From Bacteroidales bacterium (GTDB taxonomy: Bacteria > Bacteroidota > Bacteroidia > Bacteroidales > ML635J-15): a DNA stretch of 64,000 bases. Below are positions 8,246 to 16,453 of the stretch, one piece after another. The stretch lies in NCBI GenBank assembly GCA_031275085.1, contig JAISPG010000041.1, positions 146,620 through 210,619 of the forward strand, read 5' to 3'. Both the position numbers and the translations under genes were made by a program. The notes under the pieces are model-generated. The model did no database searches. It was not told where the DNA came from and was given only the letters and a program-made list of their open reading frames with translations. The number at the start of each line of letters is the position of its first letter. Position 1 is the stretch's first letter.

Positions 8246-9340
8246 TCAGTTAGGTCTAAATCGTTCAAATGATTGCCAATATTTGTCTTTATAAATATCG
8301 TATTCTATTTCAAATTTATTGCTATTATCTTGTTGTGTCTTGAAAAATACTTTTGAAGGTTTGCGAAAATCTTTGCAAGCGAAATAAATTTCTCGTTCAT
8401 TGTCTGCTGTTTGCCTACCAATATATAAATAACCATCTTTGTCTAAAAGTTGTTGCAATATACTTTCTTCAATTTCATTTAAACTTTGATAATCATTAGT
8501 ATTAGGCATTCCATTGCTGTTACTTCCGTCATACTTAAAAGTGATTATAGCAATCCAAGGGTGTGAAGCCTTACTGTCCCAATTAAGAAGTTGAGTGTTT
8601 ACTACTGCTATTAACATGTTTCCACTTTCTAATTCGGCTTCCAAAATTGAGTGTTCATCTTTACTCGTATCATAACGAACTCCGTCATATTTTTCAATAA
8701 ATTCTTTTTGTCGCCAAGTCAAAAAGTCTTTGAGCTTCACAATAGGAACAAGTTCCTTTTCGGCTTTCTGTCTGCCAATTATTTTTAGGCTATCTATGTT
8801 GTTTAAAAAGTCCAGTTCGCCTAAATAATTGTCTAAGAAAACATAAGCCCCATTTCCAATTTGCTGTTCATTTTCTTCCGTACATTCGTTGTGAATTACA
8901 GAAATATCAATTTCGTCAGGATAGTTAGCGTGGTCATTGGAATAGAAGAATAAATTTTCGCTGTCAAATTTATATCCAGCCATATTGATTCCAAAATTTT
9001 CAATGTCCAAAGCGGGTTTGAGAGCAGTAAATTTCCAACCGTTTATTTTTGGTGCTTGTTCTACAAGTTCTTCTATGAAAACAATGTTTTTAGTATTGCC
9101 GTCTGCAGTCAATACCAACTCAACGGTGTTGTCATCATACATACCTGCCAGATAAAAGTAACCATCTTTCAGCTCTGCAAGTTTGGGAGAAAGTTTGTCA
9201 AAGAAGCCTTTTTCAATGTCTTTTTTACTTTTAACCACATTAAAAAATGTCTTTTCATTATTTTGGAACCAATTCCAAAAGTCGCTATAATTTTTGATTG
9301 GTTCGTCTTTCTTGCCGAAAATATTTTTTAGAATGTTCAT
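8246..9340 (-). CDS. DUF695 domain-containing protein
   Basis: The 364-aa cytoplasmic-type protein has an N-terminal acidic helical part (NYSDFWNWFQNNEKTFFNVV) and a mixed alpha/beta middle. Its C-terminal half resembles DUF695: VNTQLLNWDSKASHPWIAIITFKY, DGYLYIGRQTADNEREIYF, then FEIEYDIYKDKYWQSFERF. The family has no established activity; related domains occur beside immunity and RNase-regulator-like proteins. It is another single minus-strand gene bounded by palindromic elements on both sides. Confidence 0.7.
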   Translation of the reverse strand: MNILKNIFGKKDEPIKNYSDFWNWFQNNEKTFFNVVKSKKDIEKGFFDKLSPKLAELKDGYFYLAGMYDDNTVELVLTADGNTKNIVFIEELVEQAPKINGWKFTALKPALDIENFGINMAGYKFDSENLFFYSNDHANYPDEIDISVIHNECTEENEQQIGNGAYVFLDNYLGELDFLNNIDSLKIIGRQKAEKELVPIVKLKDFLTWRQKEFIEKYDGVRYDTSKDEHSILEAELESGNMLIAVVNTQLLNWDSKASHPWIAIITFKYDGSNSNGMPNTNDYQSLNEIEESILQQLLDKDGYLYIGRQTADNEREIYFACKDFRKPSKVFFKTQQDNSNKFEIEYDIYKDKYWQSFERFRPN

Positions 9341-9390
9341 TTGTCTTTTGTCAAATTAAATTTTAGTACGGTGTGGTCGTTAGCCTTGCC

Positions 9391-9514
9391 ACCAACGGTT
9401 GGCGGCTTGCTGTAGTGCGGGGTTTACAAATGTTTGCGCGGGTGTGAACGCTTGAAAGTCTGACAGGACTTTCTGCGGGCGACACCCCGTATTACAGCAA
9501 ATCGCTTGTTGGCA
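9391..9514. repeat. attC-like hairpin element (best inner stem)
   Basis: ACCAAC (9391-9396) at the left is matched by GTTGGC (9508-9513) at the right. The inner arms TTGCTGTAGTGCGGGGT and ACCCCGTATTACAGCAA (about 9407-9423 and 9484-9500) pair over 17 bp with only two G-T-compatible differences. A third stem, GAAAGTC/GACTTTC, lies in the middle. This is the most stable hairpin of the set. Confidence 0.55.
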
Positions 9515-9612
9515 GTAGTGCATTATTGTTTTTACACTATAATCAATCTGTCAAGCACAAATATACAATTATTTCTTAAATGTTTAGTGATTACTGATGT
9601 CTTCAATTTGTT

Positions 9613-9822
9613 TATCGAAGATACCAACTAAAGTATCGAAGATATAAAGTAGAATATCGAAGATGCGAACTAAGCTATCAAAGACACAAAATAGAATATC
9701 GAAAACATCAACCAAGTTGTCGAAAATATAAAGCAGAGTATCGAAGATACAAAGTAAAACATCGAAGATACCGATTAAATTGTCGAAGATACAGAATAGG
9801 GTTTAGAAGACATAAAACGGAA
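9613..9822. repeat. Tandem 21-bp minisatellite, 10 copies
   Basis: Ten head-to-tail units of exactly 21 bp begin at 9613, 9634, 9655, 9676, 9697, 9718, 9739, 9760, 9781 and 9802. The core is TATCGAAGATAC; the second half mostly alternates between an ACCAACTAAG type and an ATAAAGTAGAA type, giving a partial 42-bp higher-order period. Although 21 is a multiple of three, no frame has a start codon and runs open through the array, so it is treated as non-coding. Confidence 0.9.
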
Positions 9823-9848
9823 TAAAAAAATAGGTGGCAAAGCCACCT
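9822..9848 (-). terminator. Rho-independent terminator for the 9889-10386 gene
   Basis: The stem AGGTGGC/GCCACCT (9832-9838 and 9842-9848) with an AAA loop is followed on the minus strand by a run of seven T. It lies 41 bp downstream of the stop of the disrupted minus-strand gene. A T-rich stretch on the other side means it could work in both directions. Confidence 0.7.
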
Positions 9849-9888
9849 GTTCCTCTTTTTTTCTTTGAGTGACGTGGGCGCTTGGAGT

Positions 9889-10386
9889 TTATTCTTCTAC
9901 GATTTCTTCGTTTGCGGGGCGTGTCGGAGCATTCAGTTTTTTGAGTATTTTGGCGTAAGAAAATTCGTCTTGTTTAGTTGAATTGCCTTTGTAGAAATTA
10001 CGTGCAATTTTGGCTACACTAATTACTTCATCGTAAAGGGCGTTGAACTCGGTTACGGCTTCTTCTGTTATGGTTTTGCGACGGGGTTTGTTGGTTTTGA
10101 AGTCTTCTTCGATTTGGATTTTGAGTTCTGCCAAATCGTTGAGCGCGGTTGCTTGAATTTGTATTACAAGTTGGGTTGATTTTCGCTGTTCGGCGGCGCT
10201 GTCGATTCCGAGAAATTGGCTGAAAGCATTATTAATACGAGTTTTTAGATTATCAAAAAATGGCTCTTGTCAATTTTTGCGTTTGCTTACAAGAAAGTCT
10301 TGATTGGCAATGGCATTTTCGACTATGGTGGCACATGCGGTGAGCATATCAACGTCTTTGCCTGTATAATTTCTCTGGATTTTCAT
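9889..10386 (-). pseudogene. Conserved hypothetical protein gene interrupted by one TGA codon
   Basis: One minus-strand frame runs from an ATG at 10386 to a stop at 9889 (165 codons) and is broken only by TGA at 10272-10270. The first part reads MKIQRNYTGKDVDMLTACAT and continues through ANQDFLVSKRKN. After the TGA come QEPFFDNLKTRINNAF and the rest to NAPTRPANEEIVEE. A single G-to-A change of a Trp codon would explain the break. The product is helical and lysine-rich; I believe similar short proteins occur in several Bacteroidota, but cannot name a family. The downstream part (9889-10134, 81 aa) could be translated alone from an internal ATG. Confidence 0.65.
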
Positions 10387-10397
10387 ATATTTTTAGT

Positions 10398-10487
10398 TAA
10401 ACCTCCCCAAACCCCTGCACCCCTATCCCCTTCGGGACTTCCCCCACAAGGGGGAGAAAAAGGAAAATAGTTTTTGGAGGGGCTTAA
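10398..10487. repeat. GC-rich palindromic intergenic element
   Basis: A C-rich left arm (AACCTCCCCAAACCCC) and a right arm (TTTTTGGAGGGGCTT) enclose an inner hairpin with CTTCCCCC, loop ACAA and GGGGGAG (about 10438-10456). The base composition is strikingly different from the AT-rich surroundings. This looks like a dispersed REP-like or miniature element between the pseudogene and the end of the T9SS gene. Confidence 0.5.
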
Positions 10488-10498
10488 AGAGAGTAAGA

Positions 10499-12085
10499 TT
10501 ATTTTTTGATTATTTTATGTGTTGTTTTGTTCACTTCAATGAAATATATTCCGTTGGCGTAATCGGATAAGTCTATTTCTGCAATGGACAACGGATAATT
10601 GAAAGTTGAAAGCTTTTTGCCGTTCATGTCGTAAATTATTACTTTTCCGATTTTTAATTGTTCGTTTTCAATGATTAATCTTCCATTTGTCGGATTCGGA
10701 TAAATGTTTATATAATTTACTGTTTCGACTTCATTTATTGAAGTAATAGTAGTTATATGATGACAATTACTTACATCGACACAGCCGTTTTGCGTAATAC
10801 GTACGGCGTAATTACCGTTTATCGAAGGAGAAAATGTCTGTTCGGTTTCTCCTTGCAATTCACCATAATCGTTATCGCAATCCAGCCACTGATATTCTGC
10901 CGAAGAAGCATTTGCTGTAAGCGTGTTTTCGTTTATTTCCACAGAAGTGTCAACCTCATGAATGGTAAGATTGATTGTTATAATACTGTCGCAACCCGCA
11001 GCATTTGGAATAATTGCCGTAATGTTCGGATTGGATCCTGTATAAACCTGTCCGTCGGGAGCGGTGTAAGTGTCGCAAACATTTTCGGAAAAACTGTGGG
11101 TTGTGCGCAAATCGGGAATGGAAATTACGATTGTTTTTGTGCTGTCGTTGCCGGTTTCGGTATCCGTAACTGTGAGGCTTACCGTATAATCGCCTGGAGT
11201 GCCATAAGTATAGACAGGCGATATTTCCTCACTTGTTTCGCCATCGCCGAAGTTCCACGATTGGGTATCGTTATCGAAGTTGTTGCCGGTAAATGTTACA
11301 GTCGTATTTTCGCAGGTTGTATTTAGTTCATAACTGAAATCGGCAATCGGAAAGGCAACTTTTTCTACTTCGTCAGTAATTACCGAACTCCATAAGCCGA
11401 GCGTATCGCGAAATTGAAAACTTATTTCATATTCGCCTTTCGGGATTCGTGTGAAATCCATATTCTCAATCAAATTGAAATTTTTTGCAGGCTCGGCGAG
11501 TTGCACATATTCCGCATTTGCAAAATCGGAGTTAAACCAATAACGGTATGCCGTAATATAATTATCGGCAATTTCTGTTTCCCGAATTATCAGTTTATAG
11601 AAAAATTGGCTGAGCGTACTGCTCCACAAATCCGAATTATCCTTAAAGCGAATATTCAAGGTGTGTATTCCGCTTACAAGCTCTTCGGTGTCTAACAGTT
11701 CGCTTAAATTGAAATGTGTTTGCGGAGCAACTGCGATTGTGGTTTTATTTGCATAATCGTTATCGAACCAGTATTCGTACACGACAATCTCTTTGTTTGC
11801 AGTGGAAGTTTGCGGAATTTTATAGAAAAAACTACTCAACACGACACTATACATGCCTTCATTGTCCCACGTGCGAAAATTGAAAGTATGAATACCCGGA
11901 ACCAATCCCGCAGTAGGAATCTGTGTGCTGAGACTGAAATTAGCTTCGGGCGTAACGGTTTGACTTACTTTCGCCGAGTAATTATTATCAAACCAATATT
12001 CGTATCCCAGAATAGTATTCTGCGAAAAACCAGAAATCGCTACCAACAATAACGCGGTTGCGATAATATATTTTATACTTTTCAT
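10499..12085 (-). CDS. PKD-domain protein with T9SS type A sorting domain
   Basis: The 528-aa secreted protein has a signal peptide (to about residue 21, SGFSQ). Three repeats of about 65-75 residues follow (about 26-90, 101-165 and 178-245), each opening with YEYWFDN or YRYWFNS and closing with a W-rich strand and FFYK-like end. Next comes a PKD-like domain (about 250-325, with the WNFGDGETS signature), a linker with YTAPDGQVYTGSNP, and a C-terminal T9SS type A sorting signal starting IYPNPTNG and ending in HKIIKK. The last domain directs export across the outer membrane by the type IX system. It lies 40 bp downstream of a beta-helix protein gene in the same direction, so the two are likely an operon. 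Confidence 0.85.
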   Translation of the reverse strand: MKSIKYIIATALLLVAISGFSQNTILGYEYWFDNNYSAKVSQTVTPEANFSLSTQIPTAGLVPGIHTFNFRTWDNEGMYSVVLSSFFYKIPQTSTANKEIVVYEYWFDNDYANKTTIAVAPQTHFNLSELLDTEELVSGIHTLNIRFKDNSDLWSSTLSQFFYKLIIRETEIADNYITAYRYWFNSDFANAEYVQLAEPAKNFNLIENMDFTRIPKGEYEISFQFRDTLGLWSSVITDEVEKVAFPIADFSYELNTTCENTTVTFTGNNFDNDTQSWNFGDGETSEEISPVYTYGTPGDYTVSLTVTDTETGNDSTKTIVISIPDLRTTHSFSENVCDTYTAPDGQVYTGSNPNITAIIPNAAGCDSIITINLTIHEVDTSVEINENTLTANASSAEYQWLDCDNDYGELQGETEQTFSPSINGNYAVRITQNGCVDVSNCHHITTITSINEVETVNYINIYPNPTNGRLIIENEQLKIGKVIIYDMNGKKLSTFNYPLSIAEIDLSDYANGIYFIEVNKTTHKIIKK

Positions 12086-12125
12086 TGTTCTGCTTTTTTA
12101 GTTTGCGAAGTACATTGCTTTCAAC

Positions 12126-13151
12126 TTACTCGTCTTGCGCACTCACATTAATCTGTATCTGCAATTCGCCGTTATTATTGGTTTGCGGAGCAATAAGTTT
12201 TGTGCTGATATGCGGATTTGACGGAACAGCTGACGCCTTGTACGGAAACAAACCGCCGTAAACGCCAACCTGTGTACCGTCTGTACCGGTATAAATAGTG
12301 GGCGACAACAAATGATAATCGTGTGAATAATCAAATACCTGTCCGCTCTGATTGACAAATAAATTGTCTATATCAATTCCCTTATAGTTATTTATATCCG
12401 AATTGTTAGCGTCTATGTTAGTTGTAGAATGCTTAAAAATATTATTGCTAAAGGCAACGCCGTTGCAACCAGTTTGGATACAGTCAGCACGGTCTCTGCG
12501 TAGAAATATATTATTCGAAACAGATGAATTTTTTAAACCGTTAAAAATATGATATGCCACGGTCGTATTATAAAAAAATACATTATTTAATATAGCTATT
12601 TCGGAACCATTACCAATTTGCCCTCCAATAAAACAATTACTTATGGTTGATGATTTTGCATTGGATAAAGTAATACCTTCATTTATTACACATTGAATAA
12701 TTTGACTATTCTCGCAAGGCGAAGCATTGCCCACATAATTTATATTTCCGAAACGGCACCGGCGCAAAACAACATTGTCTATTTTAACATTACTTGAGAA
12801 AAAAAGACCGCCTGTCAATTCAACGCCTTCCAAATGAAGATTATCGGCGCCAACGTTAATGGTTAAATTGCCGCTCAAAACCGTTTTGCCGGTTGCCAAA
12901 GTAGAATCGGGATAATGACCTGCTCCGTAAATTACCAATCCTTTGGTAATGTTTGTAGGATATACCAAACTTCCGCCGGGAAGATAGATTGTGTCGCCGG
13001 TTGCTGAGGCGTTATAAGCGTCAGTAAAGGGTTGTGCTCCGCCAAAAACCGTAGTGGTTCCGTTGCTTTGCAATACTACTTTTTGCTGCGCGGAAAGAAA
13101 AGTCGCACTTGCCAAAAACAGAAATAGAAAAAATAACTTTGATGATTTCAT
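12126..13151 (-). CDS. Secreted right-handed parallel beta-helix repeat protein
   Basis: The 341-aa protein has a signal peptide ending near residue 21 (FLSAQQ). The rest has the short-turn pattern of right-handed parallel beta-helices, with repeated N-N-x-F and S-x-I-x-N-C units such as NAKSSTISNCFIG, SEIAILNNVFFYN, SSVSNNIFLRR and GVAFSNNIFKH. Such folds are typical of pectate-lyase-like and surface proteins, but no catalytic residues can be assigned. It ends without an obvious sorting domain (VSAQDE). It is first in a two-gene unit with the T9SS protein and is divergent from the AraC-type regulator. Confidence 0.78.
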   Translation of the reverse strand: MKSSKLFFLFLFLASATFLSAQQKVVLQSNGTTTVFGGAQPFTDAYNASATGDTIYLPGGSLVYPTNITKGLVIYGAGHYPDSTLATGKTVLSGNLTINVGADNLHLEGVELTGGLFFSSNVKIDNVVLRRCRFGNINYVGNASPCENSQIIQCVINEGITLSNAKSSTISNCFIGGQIGNGSEIAILNNVFFYNTTVAYHIFNGLKNSSVSNNIFLRRDRADCIQTGCNGVAFSNNIFKHSTTNIDANNSDINNYKGIDIDNLFVNQSGQVFDYSHDYHLLSPTIYTGTDGTQVGVYGGLFPYKASAVPSNPHISTKLIAPQTNNNGELQIQINVSAQDE

Positions 13152-13214
13152 AATATATCCATTTTAAAATTTTACAGAAGAATGTAAAAGTATAATTTAA
13201 GGCAATGACAGTCT

Positions 13215-13252
13215 TTTCAAATCGTATAAAAAGCGGTTTCAAATCGTATAAA
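13215..13252. promoter_or_regulatory. Direct-repeat operator candidate (AraC-type site)
   Basis: Two perfect copies of TTTCAAATCGTATAAA (13215-13230 and 13237-13252) are spaced 22 bp start to start, about two helical turns. They lie between the divergent beta-helix gene and the AraC-family regulator gene. AraC-family proteins commonly bind such direct repeats, so this is the likely binding site for the adjacent regulator. Confidence 0.6.
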
Positions 13253-13310
13253 TTTTATAAATGGTTGATTTTAAACAGGTATAATCATTAAGAGCGTCAA
13301 TTTTTTTTGT

Positions 13311-13318
13311 TACTTTTG
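13311..13318 (+). promoter_or_regulatory. -7 promoter box for the AraC-type gene
   Basis: TACTTTTG matches the Bacteroidota -7 consensus TAnnTTTG and lies 18 bp before the regulator start codon. No clear -33 TTTG is visible at the expected distance, so activation or weak basal use is possible. Confidence 0.45.
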
Positions 13319-13336
13319 TAACATATAAATTTCGAT

Positions 13337-14497
13337 ATGTTGTACGGACTTCTTGCTTCTGCCCCTATGTTTACGTGTGCATTTTGGATGCTCACGCTTG
13401 CTGTGGACGTAAACCACCGCACGCGGGCAAGAAATATGCTGACGGTGTTTATGTTCGTGGCGACTATGCATTTTTTAGGTCAGGCTATTTATTGCTACCA
13501 CGATTACCGGCTCACGGCAAATTACGATTCGTTTTATACGCTCGCCACCGCTTTGGTTTTTCCGGTTTATTACCTGTATCTGCGCACGCTTACCGATTCA
13601 AAGAGGCTGAATTTTAAATCGTTATGGGTGCTGATTCCGTCCATGCTGATATTCGTTTCCTATTTTACGGTTTTCCTGCTGATGAGTCCCGAAGAATTAG
13701 ATGTTTTTTGCCGGCAAATACTTTATAAGGAACCCGCGAGTGGAGAAATAACGACATTAATCAATATTCAGCGAATAAATGTCATTTTGTTAGCCGTTGT
13801 CTTTAATATTCAAATTCCGTTTGTAGTATGGTTTGGCTCTAAACGGATTATCAATTACAGGCGGCAGTTATCCGAATACTATTCCAATCCCGACGAAAAA
13901 CTAATTGCTCCTGTAAAAAAACTGATGTATTGTTTTATCATTACCGCCGTTGCTTCCATTGCTTTTAACTCTATTGGACGGCACTTTTTTACTCAAAATT
14001 CGATAGGGTGGGTTTGGGTGGCTTCGGTGGGATTTGTCGCGATGTTGTTTTCGGTAGGGTTTGTCGGATTTCGCCAATATTTTTCCATCGACGATATGGT
14101 GAAAGATATTGACACCAGCGATAAAAACGAAATTGCGTCCGATGATTTCTCCGAATTGGAAAATCCGGACAGAATGAAGTTGTTGAAGGAAAAACTGATA
14201 CAAATAGTCGAAGAAAAAGAATTATATCTAAAACCCGATTTAAGAATTTCGGATGTGGCGGCGTACTTGTGTACCAATCGAGCCTATATTTCGCGAATAG
14301 TTAATCAGCAGTTGAATTTATCGTTTTCCGATTTTATCAATAAATACAGGGTTGAATATGCGAAAAAACTGCTGAAAATCAATCCGAAAATTGACAATGA
14401 CGATTTGGCATCGTCGTCGGGATTTGGCTCCGTACTTTCTATGCGGCGCGCTTTTCAGCAATTTGAAGGTCTTTCGGTGAAAGAGTATCTTGGGTAG
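13337..14497 (+). CDS. Membrane-anchored AraC-family transcriptional regulator
   Basis: The 386-aa protein has about seven hydrophobic segments in its first 250 residues (for example VLIPSMLIFVSYFTVFLLM and WVWVASVGFVAMLFSVGFVG), a charged linker, and a C-terminal AraC/XylS double helix-turn-helix at about 285-386 (ISDVAAYLCTNRAYISRIVN, then DLASSSGFGSVLSMRRAF and GLSVKEYL). This membrane-sensor plus AraC layout is common in Bacteroidota. It faces the divergent beta-helix/T9SS gene pair, with a duplicated 16-bp motif between them, and is probably their regulator. The signal sensed is unknown. Confidence 0.85.
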   Translation: MLYGLLASAPMFTCAFWMLTLAVDVNHRTRARNMLTVFMFVATMHFLGQAIYCYHDYRLTANYDSFYTLATALVFPVYYLYLRTLTDSKRLNFKSLWVLIPSMLIFVSYFTVFLLMSPEELDVFCRQILYKEPASGEITTLINIQRINVILLAVVFNIQIPFVVWFGSKRIINYRRQLSEYYSNPDEKLIAPVKKLMYCFIITAVASIAFNSIGRHFFTQNSIGWVWVASVGFVAMLFSVGFVGFRQYFSIDDMVKDIDTSDKNEIASDDFSELENPDRMKLLKEKLIQIVEEKELYLKPDLRISDVAAYLCTNRAYISRIVNQQLNLSFSDFINKYRVEYAKKLLKINPKIDNDDLASSSGFGSVLSMRRAFQQFEGLSVKEYLG

Positions 14498-14554
14498 TTG
14501 GCTCCTTTTAATTCAATGATAATGTTGTTTGTGGGGATGTGCGGACGCATTACT

Positions 14555-14675
14555 GCCAACGGCCGGCGGCTTGGCAAAGTGGCGGCTACGATAAACTTTC
14601 TGCGGGATAAGCACTTGCAAATTTGCACTACTGTTTCTGCGAGCATATACCGCCACTTATGCCAAACCGCTTGTT
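14555..14675. repeat. attC-like hairpin element, right end cut by the insertion sequence
   Basis: GCCAAC (14555-14560) opens the element. The arm CGGCTTGGCAAAGTGGCGG (14567-14585) pairs with CCGCCACTTATGCCAAACCG (14650-14669) with few mismatches. The right end reads CGCTTGTT and then meets the insertion sequence. Joining it to the bases that follow the insertion (CTTGTTAGACGCC at 16437) restores a GTTAGAC simple site. Confidence 0.55.
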
Positions 14676-14677
14676 CT

Positions 14678-16430
14678 TGTTGCACAACTACAAATATATT
14701 CATATTTTCTTAGATATTCATTTCTTGTATTTATATTTTTTTTATCTTTAAATCAAACAGTTACAATATGCAGGGCAAAAAAGATTTTAAACTAAAGTTA
14801 TTTTATTCGTTAAGTTTAAATGATTTAGTTCCGCAAGACGATTTTTACCGTAAACTCAACAATGCTATTGACTTACGATTTTTGTACAAAAAGACAAAAT
14901 CCTACTACGGCACAGAAGGACAGGAAAGCATCGATCCTGTTGTTTTCTTCAAAATCTGTATCGTCGGATACCTGAATAACATCACTTCCGACCGTACTCT
15001 GATTCGATTTTGTGCCGACAGTTTGTCCATTCGCTTGTATTTAGGTTACGATTTGGACGAAGAACTTCCATGGCACAGCACCATCAGTAGGACACGAAAA
15101 CTGTTTGGCGAAGAAGTATTTTTGTCTCTTTTTCAGTAAGTTTTGCGATTGTGTGTTGAAAAAGGCATGGTCAGCGGAAGACGACAAGCTGTGGATTCGG
15201 CTTTCATCAAAGCCAATGCCGGCATGGATTCATTGTTAGAAAAAGAAGTGGTTGAAGACGTTGCTGCTTACGCCAACGAACTTAACGAAGGCAGCGAATT
15301 TAAAGTTTCGGCAGAAAAGAAAAAACAGGTAGAACAACACCACCAGTGGAAAAAAAGACATACAACACTCAGCCCGGAAGCGATTATAAGGAAGGAAAAC
15401 TTGACAAAAACGGCAACGAAATCCGTCCGAAGTTTTTGAGTAATCACACGCACTACTCGCCCACTGATCCTGATGCCAAAATATCTACCAAACCGGGGAA
15501 ATCTCGCCAGCTGAACTATAATGGACAAATCGGCGTAGATACTTCAAATCATGTCATCACAGGAGCAACTGCAGATTTTGCCGACAAACGCGACAGTCAA
15601 TGTTTGGAGAAATTAACTGAACAAATGATTGAGAATCTTGCAAATAACCATATAACTATGAATGAACTTCTTGCCGATACAGGATACAGTAGTGGCGAAG
15701 TTTTGCAATATCTCGAAGAAAAAGGAATTAATGGATGGATACCAAACTTTGGTCAATATAAGCCTGAACGAGAAGGATTTATATTCAACGAAGAAGAAAA
15801 TCGTTATGAATGCCAACGCGGTAATCGTGCAATACTTCCATACAAAAATACTCGTACTGACCGAAAACATCGAATGATGATTTACCGCAGCAGCGAAAAA
15901 GATTGCAAAAACTGCCCGTTGCGAGCCGAATGCTGTGGACAGAAAAGCAAATTCAAGAAAATCTCCCATAGTGAATACTACGAACAATACGATCGCCAAC
16001 ACAAGAAACTTACTGAAAATGAAAGGTATGCAAAAAAAATGGTACGAAAGCGAAGTTCGACAGTAGAACCGGTTTTGGGAACGCTGCTCAACTTCGGCGG
16101 TATGAAAAAAGTTTACACACGAGGAATCAAGCAAGCTCAAAAACATGTACTAATGGCTTCACTATGCTATAACCTGAAGAAAATGATGAAATCCCGCCCG
16201 ATAAAATTGCAAGTTCAGGTAAATTATCTCCAAATTACAAAGCAAATGGGAGAAAATATTTTATTTTATATTTCAAACCTTATTAGACTTATTTTTCTTC
16301 AATTTAAGCTCCAATATTTTTGAGAAAAAATAATCCGACTACAAAATTAAGTTCGCCTAAAATGCCTTATTTGAAGCCGAAATTTTATGCTTTTGGAGAA
16401 TTATGGACGAATTTTGAGGGTTGTGCAACA
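14678..16430 (+). mobile_element. IS1182-type insertion sequence
   Basis: Perfect 11-bp terminal inverted repeats TGTTGCACAAC (14678-14688) and GTTGTGCAACA (16420-16430) enclose about 1.75 kb that contains a single IS1182-like transposase gene, now disrupted. The hexamer CTTGTT occurs on both sides (14670-14675 and 16437-16442), a candidate target duplication if the true tips extend a few bases beyond the inverted repeats. The element interrupts an attC-like hairpin. Confidence 0.75.
14768..16323 (+). pseudogene. IS1182-family transposase, broken by one stop and one frameshift
   Basis: Read through, the product resembles IS1182-family transposases: an N-terminal DUF772-type domain (IDPVVFFKICIVGYLNNI and LPWHSTISRTRKLFGE), a DDE catalytic core, and a cysteine segment CKNCPLRAECCGQ. 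Candidate DDE residues are Asp in RQAVDSAF, Asp in ELLADTGYSSGE and Glu in STVEPVLGTLLNFGG. A TAA at 15137-15139 interrupts the frame (CAG TAA GTT), and the frame changes within an A7 run at about 15349-15355. As assembled it cannot make a full transposase, although the homopolymer site could be a sequencing or assembly error. Confidence 0.8.
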
Positions 16431-16453
16431 GTTACCCTTGTTAGACGCCGTTT

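Noticed and set aside
9613..9822. CRISPR array
   Set aside because: Units are contiguous 21-mers with no unique spacers, and no cas genes are present.
9613..9822. Coding heptad repeat (YRRYxxx)
   Set aside because: The frame has no start codon and a stop directly upstream; the other frames contain stops in nearly every unit.
10757..11326. 189-codon plus-strand ORF
   Set aside because: It is the reverse complement of the T9SS/PKD gene, which has signal peptide, repeats and sorting domain; codon shadow.
15613..16146. 177-codon minus-strand ORF
   Set aside because: It is a shadow of the transposase frame, which has recognisable motifs.
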